Positions 54,640 through 64,000 of a stretch of DNA of 64,000 bases are shown piece after piece (the first letter of the stretch is position 1; each line of letters begins with the position of its first letter). Origin of the DNA: Isoetes taiwanensis (lineage: Eukaryota > Streptophyta > Lycopodiopsida > Isoetales > Isoetaceae); assembly GCA_021234155.1 (NCBI GenBank), contig JAJEKV010000036.1:2910996-2974995 (forward strand), in the 5' to 3' direction. Position numbers and translations under genes: made by a program. Below the pieces are notes generated by a model that saw nothing but the letters and a program-made list of their open reading frames with translations, did not search any database and was not told the origin of the DNA.

Positions 54640-57232
54640 TGTATTTAACCCATGTGCTTTTGCGTATCCCTTCCACCATATTCTGGCTGCCCCCTTGAGG
54701 TTTGCTGTGGCTACTCTGCCTTTGTCCTTATCCTTCATGCCGTACGCGTTCCCATACTTCGCTCATCTCGTCGAGCCAAGCTTCCGCTTCCATTCCGGAT
54801 CTGTTGTCTCCTGAGAACTGTTCTAACTTTCTGGCTTTCCACACATTGCTAAGCGTGGAATCAACCTTCTTTCCCTCGATAATCGAAAGTGTGTTCTATC
54901 TCGGCCACGGTTTGGGTTCTCCTCGGCACGACTGCCTCTGCTCCCCTGATTCTTCCTGATTCCGAAGTCCGTGGTTCTGTGCTAGAGTCCGAGGACCCTG
55001 AACTAGGAGATCTTCTCCTTCGGCTTCTCTTTCTCTGGTGCACTGTCCGGCCAGCTGGTGTTTCAGGTAAGGGAACATTCTGATCTTGCCCCCCTGCTCC
55101 TGCTGCCCTGCTAGCAATGCTCTTATGTCGTGGATGTCGGATCTGACCTGGGATAGCTCTTCCTCCGGTGTTACTGCTTCAAACTCTGGACGCAGATTTC
55201 TACCGGAAGCGCCTTTGGTGGTGTACGCCTTGTTCTCGGTGCCTCGCTCATCAAGATTTCTAGGTACTCTAGCTGCATGCACATTAGAGTACATTTTGAT
55301 CATTAGCTCTTGTTTTGTGTGTTACATTGCTTTAGTTGTTTACGAAATTTGAGGGAACAATTGTATAATAGAGACACATTTATGGTCATAATTTATATTC
55401 ATATATATATGCTATTACTTTTACATGCAAAATATGTAATAAAACTTTTATTCCTGGAATTTCTTGAGGTAGTCAGGGTGGTCCTCCAAAAATTTCTTCA
55501 CTTGGGCCGTACCTATTGACCCGCCTAAATTCCCGAGGATGTTTGTTGTTGTTCCTCCTTGGAGTGCTGCCTCTATGTCTTCAATTCTTCTTTCTGATGT
55601 GTATGCGGCTGGGTAAAAGCATGAAAGGGTGTACGTACATTGTACTGAATTGATGTACAAATATGGATACTTTTCACGTACATTTTGGTTATTTTTTATT
55701 TGTATAAACATACACTTTTCGATTTTATGTACTTTGCATATACATTTAAGCTAAATTTTGGATATGTTTTGGCTATGCATGTACTTTTTGGGTACTTTGG
55801 GTGATTTGTGTAATATAGCCACATGTACCAAAAGGGATACATTTATAGACACCCTTTCATGCTTTTTACCCGGCCTGTCACACGCCAACCCCGCCTCGCC
55901 GTCTGAAGGAATTGGCGGTCGAAGATAGTTAATGCAATCGCCTCTTGATCGTGATAACATGGTCGATGTTTGGCGCTAATCGAGCATGATGTCCAAACCC
56001 TGAGAGAGCGATAAGCATAAAAACCCCTTCTTCGCCTCGTGGGCTAAATTGGCGGTGGATAACTGCTATTCTTCCATCCAGCAACAACGGCAGGTAGTAT
56101 CTAAGTGCTTTATCATGCCCTGTTTCTTCGGTAGACGAGGAAGTTGCCCTATGCCTTCCCGCGAAGTCGTCTACCTGTACTTCTTCTAGCTCTCGGAAAT
56201 CCTGGTGCACCAGTTTCCTCAAATTGATGCTGCCGCCATGCTGTTTAAGATTGGTGCCGGCGAGCTGGGTAAGAGTGCTAATGTGGACTTGCCCCTGATT
56301 CCCATTTGTTCCTGAATTGCCATGAACTCTTCCTCCGAGGGCAAGTCCGCTTCTGCCATCATCTGCCTGATGCTTGCATACGCCTCTATGTCTGATGATG
56401 TCTCGCCGGTGAATGTCCTGGCTTCTCTTATGCTGATAGGGAAATCCCGAAGCTTCTCGGACGATGAAGTCGCCGAGGTCCGCTTTGCCGTCAGAGGAGA
56501 TGCAAAATCTCATCCACCCTAAGGCCTCTGTCGCGGCATTGTGGAAGATTCTTAATGTCATGGAGGGTTAGGTATGCCTCACCGCTATGAATACCGGGCG
56601 CCAAGCTTGTAATTCCCTGCCCAAGTGGTGGGGCTCTTCTGGTTGCTCTTAATCCTTCCTCGAAGCTTTGGATCGCTGATCCGCCTGCTGCCTCTCTTGC
56701 TCCAGGTCCAGGTCTTCCGGGTCCGATTCATATTCCTCCTCTTCTTCATCTTCTTCCTCTTCTTGTTTCAGATCGAGGCGATCCGCTCTCTCCTCGGGCG
56801 GGCCGCCATGGCTATGGGTTCAACTTCTAAAGGCTGAACCGAGGGTTCCCTATCCGGGTTTGACCCCTCAAGAGATAGAAAAATGGCTACAGCTGCTGAT
56901 AGGAGAAGTATCTCCTCCTATTAGCAGAGATGGACATGTAGTTGGGAAGACGGACTGCTTTATTCTCTAGATACTTATCGACGTTGGGGATATCTTGCAG
57001 AGCTGACTTGAGGGCCGTGTTGGGTGCAAAATACCCTATACAAGGTGGAAGTTCTACCAAAGATGGTCCTATCTTGGCGTGGAACTCAGACATGATGCTC
57101 TGGTAGAAGGGAGTAGCGTTGATGGTAGCTTCAATGTCGAGTTCCTTCGAAGACATCAAGATGATTCTATGTCGCCTTCACCACGCGGAGTCGCGGGCGC
57201 TGCATCATCGCTTTGAATGTAGAAGTGGCCAT
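54640..57232 (-). pseudogene. Gag gene of a Ty3-type retroelement, interrupted
   Basis: The minus strand from ATG 57,232 (MATSTFKAMM), about 120 bp below a TATA box, gives in shifted frames: SSKELDIEATINATPFYQSI (57,150); an acidic stretch QEEEDEEEEEYESDPEDLDL (56,765); TEALGWMRFCISSDGKADLG (56,530); then ALRYYLPLLLDGRIAVIHRQ (56,120); after the MITE, ERRIEDIEAALQGGTTTNIL (55,595); and finally AEAWLDEMSEVWERYGMKDK with LKGAARIWWKG (54,790-54,665). The last part is the retrotransposon gag pattern F.G....A..WL..M...(W)...L.G.A..WW, a structural capsid core. At least four frameshifts plus a MITE. No protease, RT or integrase follows before the window's next relics, so the element is 3'-truncated. 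Confidence 0.65.
55611..55871. mobile_element. 261-bp MITE inside the gag relic
   Basis: Inverted ends GGTAAAAGCATGAAAGGGTG (left) and, on the other strand at the right end, GGTAAAAAGCATGAAAGGGT. The interior is rich in GTACAT, with no coding. It interrupts gag between codons that resume on both sides. The flanks offer at most a 3-nt duplication (GCC), so the superfamily is unclear. The ends match the motifs at 26.8 and 49.0 kb. Confidence 0.78.
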
Positions 57233-57343
57233 GATAACTGAGGAACTGGGGTTGATAAACAGATGGGAAAGCGCCCTAAGGGCCTGAGAGATCGGCTGGG
57301 AGTAGAGAGTGAAGGTGTAAGGCGCAAATGACACCTGGGGTTC

Positions 57344-57351
57344 CATTTATA
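57344..57351 (-). promoter_or_regulatory. TATA box
   Basis: TATAAATG on the minus strand in the context GCCTATAAATGGAA, about 120 bp above the gag start at 57,232 and 165 bp below the nearest palindromic repeat. Confidence 0.5.
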
Positions 57352-57516
57352 GGCAAAACCCTAATTTTGGAGAAATTTTAGGTTTGGAGTTCTCTGAGTT
57401 TCTAGGGTCTAGAGGTATATTTCATAGGCTAACTGAGCTTGGGAACAAATTCTAAGGGTCCCTAGGCAAAAATTTTGGTTCGTCTAAGGGCAATCTGGGT
57501 CAATTTAAGGTAATAT

Positions 57517-57985
57517 TCACACAAAGGCGCAGTGGTCGTGATCGGTTTGCAAACCGAATTGGTCTGGGCGCACTCGCGGAGGGGTGGGCCCTATTTAGGT
57601 CAATAATGATGCTAACTGAGAACTAAGGGTATAATCCTGATATCTCCTTGAGATAGTCGGGATTGAGCCTTTTACCGCCTCATTTGGGCAAGTTTTGGGC
57701 TGACCACTCACACAGTGCGCCAGGGTCGGTTCGGATTCCAAACCAAATGGGTCTGGGTGCACTCTGTGAGGGGTGGAGCTCCATTTGGCTTGGCATGGGC
57801 CAATTTTGACAAACTAGGGATCAATTTTACTAATTAAGGCGAAGCTGAGTCAAATGGCATACCTACTTTCTCGCATTTAGGCAAGATTTGGCACCAAACC
57901 ATAAAGCCGACCATTCACACACAAAGGCGCCAGGCGTAGTCGGTTTGCAAACCGAAACTGGTTGGGGCGACATCTGGAGGGGTGG
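57517..57985 (-). promoter_or_regulatory. Three palindromic upstream repeats
   Basis: Copies at about 57,517-57,585, 57,703-57,777 and 57,911-57,985. Each runs CACTCACAC..GCGCCAGG, a centre, then CTGGGCGCACTC..GAGGGGTGG (plus-strand reading), with the two arms inverted. Two centres contain the perfect 16-bp palindrome TCGGTTTGCAAACCGA (57,542 and 57,940). Spacing is 185-210 bp. Position upstream of a TATA box suggests promoter or enhancer repeats in a U3-like region. Confidence 0.65.
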
Positions 57986-59293
57986 GACCAAAATGCTTGG
58001 TTTTGTTCCAAATTTTCGATTTTCTAAATACGTAATTCGTGAATGCATCCTCAACTACAAACTTATACTAGAGAAAATGTTATTTACAATAGTTCAAAAG
58101 GGCTCCTTCTTAATATACTGAGCTAGCCTCATATCTTTGGGCATACAAGTTACTTCTCTTGGCGGCCGAGCACACGCAAATGAAGTCTTCGGTGGTGTAA
58201 CGATGTGCTGCCCGGACGCCCTCGCGAATGCAAGCAAAGATGTCGCCCCGCGGACTCATTTAGTGGGGTCGCATTCTCAGAATTTTCCCGCTGTGAAGAC
58301 GTGCAAAGGAGGCTCGGGGATGAGGAAGCCATAGCTCTGTTGGAAGTGCTTAATTTCTTGGGGCTTTCTCGCTAATTTTGAGTCCGCCTCTTCATCGGCT
58401 TCTTCGGAGGGGTTGGCGGTTCCGTGGTGGCTTCAACGTGTTTTTCTTCGCCGGGCCGACCTCCCTCGATGATCCTCACCCCGTTCTTCTATAATATTTG
58501 GAATAGTCTTCGCGACATTTTCATGTAACGTAAGTGCACTCCCTTCAATTCCTTTCTGTACTTCAAGTCCTGTTTCAACACATATGACTCCCTTTGCGGC
58601 CTCGTTTCTTAGTGTTATCGCCGGGTGCCGTGACGGGCTACCTAGGGTAGGGCGGTGCATTGGCCACATAGTCTTCGACTTCAGGTGCTGGGTTTGAGGG
58701 TCCCGAACCCTCCGCCAGGTCAGGTCTTCTCGCTTCCTCCTGTGATTCGGAGTCGGACGAAGATGGGGGCTTCTCAGGATCCGGCTCCTGTATGGTCACT
58801 CCTATGGCCGGCGTCTTCTTCTTCTTTGGTTTTCTTAGTAGGCTCCTCCGGGGTCCTTGCCTTTCTCTGCTCTTACCCTCTCAGCTCCTCTTTGCACTTC
58901 CTCCTTTCTTCCCTTTTACATTTCTTCTCCTCCCTCCTCTTTGCTCTTCTTTTTCCTTACTTTCGCCTTTGATTTCTTCGGCTGGCCTTCCTCTCTTTTC
59001 CTCTTCGGCTTCTTTGGTTCAGTTGCAGTTGCAGTTGCAGTTCAGTTACGGTTCTTACGTCATCCCGAAGATCTCCCTCTCGGCTCCCTTCTCAATTCCT
59101 CATGGCGTCCATCTCGATCAGCCCGCTCAGATACACATTCTTGCTCTTGAGGTTAGGGTTAGGTGGTTCTCTGAGTGCCTCCTCTTCGTCGCGATTTGCC
59201 TTGTTACTGGCCTTAGCCGGACGGCCCGCTCACGAAGCGCTCACATAACCGGGTGGCATAACCTTTGCGGCAGCTTTGTTTCGTCCGTGCTAT
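57986..59293 (-). pseudogene. Second gag-type ORF relic with H3-like N-terminus
   Basis: About 105 bp below the TATA box at 59,402 the minus strand reads ATA GCA CGG ACG AAA CAA AGC TGC CGC AAA: ARTKQ..RK after an ATG changed to ATA. This is the H3 tail with residues 6-7 altered. A basic region follows (EPKKPKRKREEGQPKKSKAK, about 59,020), then an acidic one (EPDPEKPPSSSDSESQEEAR, about 58,780) and APEVEDYVANAPPYP, in shifted frames. The order matches the ORF at 27.6 kb. Downstream (58,600-58,000) frames are short and unrecognised. The capsid-core gag pattern is not seen here. Confidence 0.5.
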
Positions 59294-59393
59294 GCTTTTG
59301 TTTGACGAAGTTTCGAAGCTCGGCGCTCAAGATCGCCCTCTTGGGCGAAGCCGTTCTCCTGAATGGTGGGGATAGAATAGAAACCCTAATTGC

Positions 59394-59402
59394 CTATTTA
59401 TA
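59394..59402 (-). promoter_or_regulatory. TATA box
   Basis: TATAAATAG on the minus strand (context CTCCTATAAATAGGCAATT), about 105 bp upstream of the H3-like start and about 110 bp downstream of the nearest palindromic repeat. Confidence 0.55.
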
Positions 59403-59510
59403 GGAGAGGGGTTTTAGGGTTGGGACCTGCAATTCATATGGGGGAAAAGAAAACTAGGACATTAGTATGTTATGAGAGGTTCATTTGGGGTTTATTATAC
59501 CATAAACATC

Positions 59511-59803
59511 ACCACTCACACACAAGGCTGCGGACCAAATTGGATTGCAATTCAACAAGCCGGGCGCACTCGCGGAGGGGTCAACTGCTTTTGAGGCTAT
59601 TTTACAATTTACTGTGGGTTTGTTTAGTGTTATAAAAATACAAATCTGGCTAGGACTAAGGGGATAACCCAAACTACGCTTATTGGTTTAATTAATTTAT
59701 ACACCTAATTAGGGTCAAAGGGAGTCAAACCACTCACACAATGCGCCAGGGTCGGTTCAGATTGCAAACCGAATGAGCCTGGGCGCACTCTGTGAGGGGT
59801 GGC
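59511..59803 (-). promoter_or_regulatory. Two palindromic upstream repeats
   Basis: Copies at 59,511-59,582 and 59,729-59,803 of the same 70-75 bp inverted unit found at 57.5-58.0 kb. The second has the arms CACTCACACAATGCGCCAGG and CCTGGGCGCACTCTGTGAGG. They lie 110-330 bp upstream of the TATA box at 59,394-59,402. Confidence 0.65.
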
Positions 59804-60000
59804 CTGCTTTTAGACACTTTAGGTTGGGTTGAAGCTACAATCCACTAGCAACCTAGCATGGAGCTATATTCTACACTAGTATTGGAAAACTTTTCCCAAT
59901 TTTTCGAAGCTCTTGCTTGGGTGGTCGTACCCCAAGGCTTGAATCTACCGTTAGTCCTAAGGGAGAAATGGCTGCTGCTCGATCTTGGCTGCCAAGATCA

Positions 60001-60012
60001 TGCTCGATACCA
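60001..60012 (-). promoter_or_regulatory. Primer-binding site beside LTR-4
   Basis: Minus strand TGGTATCGAGCA, identical to that beside LTR-2, followed by a shared leader (CTTGGCAGCCAAGAT versus CTTGGTGACCAAGAG). Its presence on the far side of LTR-4 from pol means an internal region also begins here. Confidence 0.55.
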
Positions 60013-60013
60013 C

Positions 60014-61593
60014 CGGACGCCCCTACTTCTTATAATGATGCCCGCGTGATCGTATTCAAGGAGGAGCATTCCCCGGGTACCGGGGGCCATCCACCGACTC
60101 TACTCCCACAGTGGGATGAGCCAAAGAAGGGAAGAGTGGATGTGTCATTCACCCGCCTTCCTTCGAAGTCGACCTATTCTGGAAGCGTGAACAAACAAAC
60201 GCGGAGCACAACTAACAATATACAAATACAATCACCATAGAGATAGCAATATCACGTAGATAACCATACCTTCATATCAACAATAACAAGGGGAGATCCT
60301 ACCTAGGGATCGACTCAAGGGGGTGATGACGGCTAGGCCTCCGAGTTCGCTGCGCATGAATTCATGGCAATGGATTTGGCTGGCATAGAACATGGCTTAG
60401 GTAGTCCACTCCATCCCCTCCCGCACACTTTGCGTAGGCTGAAAAGTGTTGGGACTTGGCCGTAGCCTCGCCGGGTGAATAGCCGAGGGGCTACTACTGG
60501 CCGGGTTGCATCTCCCCAGCCCGATGAGGCAGGGAAGAGAGTTGCATCTCCTCCAGAGGCATCCATGCTCATCACAAAGGCTAGAGGGACCACCGCCCTT
60601 ATTCGACTTGAACTCATTGGAAGGTCATATCCACCACCCCACTAGTGTTGAGCTCATGCCTTGCCCACACTAAAGGACAAGCCATTAAGCCTAGCCCACC
60701 GGAGACCCCCCGATAGGCCTTACTACCGGAGGGGTCAGTCCGTGATGAGACAAGTTCCTCCTTATCAACCGCCTAGCCCCTTCACCCACAACCAAAGGGC
60801 TCCTCGTGCACGGGCCGCATGTAACATGTGTGCTATGCTAGGAACATCTACTACACACGCCTTTGGGTCTCTACCCCCTTTCCCCATACATGGAGATCAC
60901 AGAGTGAAATACATCCATCATCATCTAACCGAAATAGAAAATAACATCTAAACTAACTAACTACATAACAGAAAGTTAGGTTCCTTTGTTAGAGCTTCCA
61001 GATCTCGGGATCTATAAGGCCTCTAGAGATGATCTAACATGCTAAACCGCATATTGCCATGCCCAAAGATGGTTTTGCACAATGTAATGACTAGATACCG
61101 CCTCCTCGACTCGCTCCCCGATCCTTGGAAGGCGCCCATACTCCTGATCTTGTGAACGATGGCTGCTACTCAATAATCTGTTGTGCAAATCCGGCTTTCC
61201 AGAGCCTAGCATTGCGAATTAGGGTCCTACCTTGGCCGAAATGGCCCAAGAGAACCCTAAATGCGAAAATGGGAAGGAACTCTAGAAAAACCCTAAATGG
61301 TCAAAACGAAAAGAGAGCTAGGGTCTAGGGTTTTAGCCCTTATATAGAACCCTTAGGGTTAGGTTAGACATTGGCCAAATGGGATTTAGCCAATTGGCAA
61401 TGGGGTCCATGGGGTTATTTATTGTGTATGTTTATTTAACATGCACAACATTCGATGTTGCCCCCTAGGTGCAACTCTTGCTCCCTAGGTGCAACCTTAT
61501 ACGTCTCGCGAGTACATGTCATCCGTGACATGTACGGGTGACGTGGCAGTATAATATACGTATTGGGAGAGTATATTATGCTGGAACGTCACA
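60014..61593 (-). repeat. LTR-4, 3' LTR of the minus-strand chromovirus
   Basis: On the minus strand it starts TGTGACGTTCC (61,593) immediately after the polypurine tract and ends near 60,014 in eroded GGGGCGTCC. A TATA-like CTATATAAGG is at about 61,338. The central blocks match LTR-1 (GTCCACTCCATCC..CTCCCGCACACTTTGCG) and LTR-3. The polypurine tract and pol upstream make it a 3' LTR, yet a primer site follows it. Confidence 0.8.
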
Positions 61594-61607
61594 TTCTCCC
61601 CACCTTG
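61594..61607 (-). promoter_or_regulatory. Polypurine tract
   Basis: CAAGGTGGGGAGAA on the minus strand, touching the LTR start; the same tract precedes LTR-3. Confidence 0.75.
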
Positions 61608-62432
61608 ACTTGATTCGCCCCTCAAGATCACGCCGCCTCCCCTTGGGTACCGCATATCCCCGTGACTTACAACAACTTTTATATCCATGTTATATTAATC
61701 ACCTCAGGGAATAATAATATTTATAGTTTATTGTAATTGTACTATGGTGAGAGGCTCTTCCGTCCTCTACTTCATAATCTATTATTGACAAAATTAACAT
61801 CAATTATAGTTTAGAAGTTTTAAGCTAGAACTCCATATCGCCTCCTCACAACACATTATGGTCAAAATTATGTGTTGTGAGTCCTCGTAGCGCTACCCTC
61901 CTGCCGCTTAGTCCTTCTAATTGCCTGCAGGGTGTACGCTACGTTAGTACATTTTTAATTATTATAAAGTTTGGTGGTAAGGGAACCACCCATTAAATAC
62001 AATTATATGGATGCAAAGCATATCTCCCGGCATAGGAAAATTATGTTTCTCCCATCATGGCCGAGGAGACAGCGCCCTATCATGCCTATATGCCGCTAAT
62101 GCCTACACCTGTAGTTGCCCAGCGTGGGACTTGGGTCCTTCCCGTATATGGGGCGTGAAGGGCCCTCCCCCGTGGGCGTTGACTAGAGGTGCTTTTCCTA
62201 TCAATGCATACACGAATGACCTCCTTTCTTCGAGGTCGCTCTACTCGCTTGAACGTAGTAGACTTCTAATCTACCTTCCACTCAACCAAGCGGAAACGCG
62301 GTCATGCCTACATTGACATTACACCACGCCCTAGAGAGCACCGTAGTGGTCTCATCATCGGTAACAACGCATGCAACCCATGCCTAGCATAGGCTGCATG
62401 CGTAGATTAACCTTAGCTACACATGCTTTAAT
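61608..62432 (-). repeat. 3' internal non-coding region of the chromovirus
   Basis: Lies between the pol stop and the polypurine tract. Its pol-proximal half aligns with 45,188-45,600 on the plus strand. Open frames here have no protein resemblance. About 0.8 kb is long for a 3' untranslated spacer. Confidence 0.65.
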
Positions 62433-64000
62433 CTAATCCCAAATCGCCATGCCCGAAAGCCGATTTCTTGGTTTGTTGATGTCGACTACTTTGACGAGCC
62501 GACCCTTGCATTGCTCCATAAACTCGGGGTACTGCTTCTTAAGATCTGATTCGAGTACCCACGTAGCATCTTCCACTGGTAAGTGCTTCCACTTCACAAG
62601 GTATTGGAGAAATTTTGACCTTCTTGTCTTCTTATAAGATCTATTAAGAAGGACTTAGGGACGATTTCAATATGCTCGTCGAGTCATTTCTAAAAAACTC
62701 ATTTGTCTCCAATACTTCCTCGGGGTTTGGGGTGTGCCTCTTTAGCAGACTTACGTGGAAAACTTTATGGATTTTAAAATGTGCTGGCAGGTCCAACTTG
62801 TAGGATTGGTTACCTACTCTCTTCTCTATCCTGAAAGGTCCAGCCCATCTTGGAGCAAGCTTCTTGCAATTGCCGATGCGGAGCTTGGCCTGTTTGACCT
62901 TGATCTTCAACCACACTTTGTCTCCCACTTCAAATTCTCTTACTGTCCTATGCTTGTCGGCGATGCTTTTCTGCCTGCTTCTTGCTGCAAGGAGATATCC
63001 TCTCCTCCACCAAGTCTTGCATTTCCGAAAGCATCTGCTGGGAGACTTCCACCTTGGACACTGGGGTTGTGCCAAGTATCAGGGGTAAGACGATGCACCG
63101 TAGTTAATCATAAAAGGACTCATCTGCGATGACTCACTCGCTAGTCTTTGTTGTATGCAAACTCTACTAGGTGGATGAAATCATCCCACTTGGATTGCTT
63201 GTTCCATACATAACTTCTTAACATATCTTCGATGATCCTGTTCGTCCTCTCTGTCTGACCATCTGTTTGGGGATGATATGCCGTGCTCATCGAAAGCTTT
63301 GTCTGAATGGTGGTGAATAGGTCCTGCCAAAAGGCACTCATAAACTTGGAGTCTCTATCCGAGATTATTTCCCTCGGCATGCCATGGAGCCTGAAAATCT
63401 CCTTAACAAACAGGTTGGCTGTGTCTCCACGTCAGATCGGTTGTCCTACAAAGCACAAAGTGTGCCATTTTTGACAACTTGTCTACCACCACCATCAAGG
63501 CATCTTTGCCTCTTGCTGTTCTCGGGAGTCCTGTAATAAAATCCATACTTATTACCTCCCACTTAGCGTTTGGCACGGGCAATGGTTCCAAAGCACCTGG
63601 AATCCGGAGCTGTTCCGCCTTTGTCTGCTGGCATATCTGGCACTCTCGAATGTACCTTGCTATTTCCTTCTTCATGCCGGGCCAATAATAACTGCTTCTA
63701 ATCTTGAAGTACGTCTTCATGAACCCTGCATGCCCTGCTATGGGACTATTGTGTGTATCATTCAAGATTAATTTCCTAACTTGTGAAGATTTTGGTACAC
63801 ACAATTTGTTCTTATGGTATAGCAAGTTTCCCTCTTTCTTATAGTGCCTGAACATTTCCCTTTCCTTTTCGGTTCTGGCCTCCTTGCAAAGGCTTGCCCA
63901 CACTTCTTTGAAGTCGAGGTCCATTGGCAATGCTTCTTCAATCTTCTTGCCAAACTCGCTTACGAGTGTTGATATGGCGTTACAATGAATTCTTGTTGTC
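62433..64000 (-). pseudogene. Chromovirus pol: integrase with C-terminal chromodomain (partial)
   Basis: The frame enters from beyond 64,000 and ends at TAG 62,433. Order: HHCC zinc domain (HNSPIAGHAGF..YYWPGMK, then CQICQQTK), catalytic core with first Asp in WEVISMDFITGLPRT, second in IISDRDSKFM, and Glu in TDGQTERTNRIIEDMLR. A GPF-containing region follows (KKLAPRWAGPFRIEKR, FHVSLLKRHTP), then a chromodomain (KFLQYLVKWKHLPVEDATWV, LESDLKKQYPEF) close to the stop. A C-terminal chromodomain defines chromoviruses and directs integration to heterochromatin. Frameshifts near 63,425, 63,130 and 62,660 and a stop in the linker near 63,085 make it inactive. RT and protease lie outside the window. 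Confidence 0.88.

Noticed and set aside
62011-62316. Plus-strand 101-codon frame
   Set aside because: Lies in the non-coding 3' internal region shared with 45.2-46.1 kb, where the frame is not conserved.
1-64000. CRISPR arrays, bacterial operons, rRNA genes
   Set aside because: No regularly spaced repeats with unique spacers, no Shine-Dalgarno-linked gene chains and no rRNA-like sequence; the window is eukaryotic throughout.

Overview
The window is eukaryotic and almost certainly from a land plant with a large, transposon-rich genome. Supporting evidence is plant-type L1 LINEs with a DUF4283-like ORF1, chromovirus (Ty3/gypsy with chromodomain) LTR elements primed by initiator-Met tRNA, tRNA-derived SINEs, Helitron-like ends, and short GT-AG introns. 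A second LINE lineage, with an EDE.H.L..CP.Y C-terminal zinc motif and an RRM-type ORF1, and multi-exon families unlike common angiosperm genes make a non-seed plant or another deep-branching plant lineage more likely. That last step is inference. I see no bacterial operons, rRNA, intact tRNA genes or CRISPR. Nearly every coding segment carries at least one frameshift or stop, so most entries are relics.

Layout. 1-4.4 kb: decayed sequence, a SINE relic and a complete minus-strand LTR (LTR-1) with its primer-binding site. 4.4-7.2 kb: three Helitron-like 3' ends, a hairpin repeat cluster and a 1.2 kb polypurine tract. 7.3-8.4 kb: a two-exon gene with a BAH-like domain, one frameshift. 10.3-14.7 kb: relics of the non-L1 LINE lineage (a 3' end and an ORF1), a DUF7869-like relic and a truncated LTR (LTR-2). 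14.9-20.5 kb: a degenerate plus-strand gene (WSDGCASQFK family) split by a minus-strand LINE. 21.3-26.8 kb: minus-strand relics of a modular protein: N-terminal domain, coiled coil, RING, basic linker, Ulp1/C48 protease, FCP1-like phosphatase. 27.3-27.9 kb: promoter and N-terminus of a gag-like ORF starting with a histone H3 tail. 28.5-32.3 kb: a second, well preserved member of the RING/FCP1 family, plus strand. 33.9-42.8 kb: a long plant LINE carrying a SINE in its endonuclease. 42.8-47.7 kb: a chromovirus-family LTR (LTR-3) and its 3' internal region. 47.8-48.7 kb: LINE and possible integrase scraps. 49.0-53.1 kb: third member of the RING/Ulp1 family, preceded by a terminal-repeat motif also found at 26.8 kb and in a 261 bp MITE at 55.6 kb. 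53.6-54.1 kb: a CA/GT minisatellite. 54.6-59.8 kb: two minus-strand gag-type retroelement relics with palindromic upstream repeats and TATA boxes, one with a second H3-like tail. 60.0-64.0 kb: LTR-4 and the pol integrase/chromodomain of a minus-strand chromovirus that runs off the window.

Two themes stand out. First, one retroelement family seems to begin its gag-like protein with an H3-tail mimic (ARTKQTAR), about 100 bp below a TATA box and behind copies of a 70-75 bp palindrome. Second, one protein family combines a shared N-terminal module, coiled coil and RING with a Ulp1 protease, an FCP1-like phosphatase, or both, and two of its three loci lie next to the same 20-bp terminal-repeat motif, suggesting that it travels on a DNA transposon.
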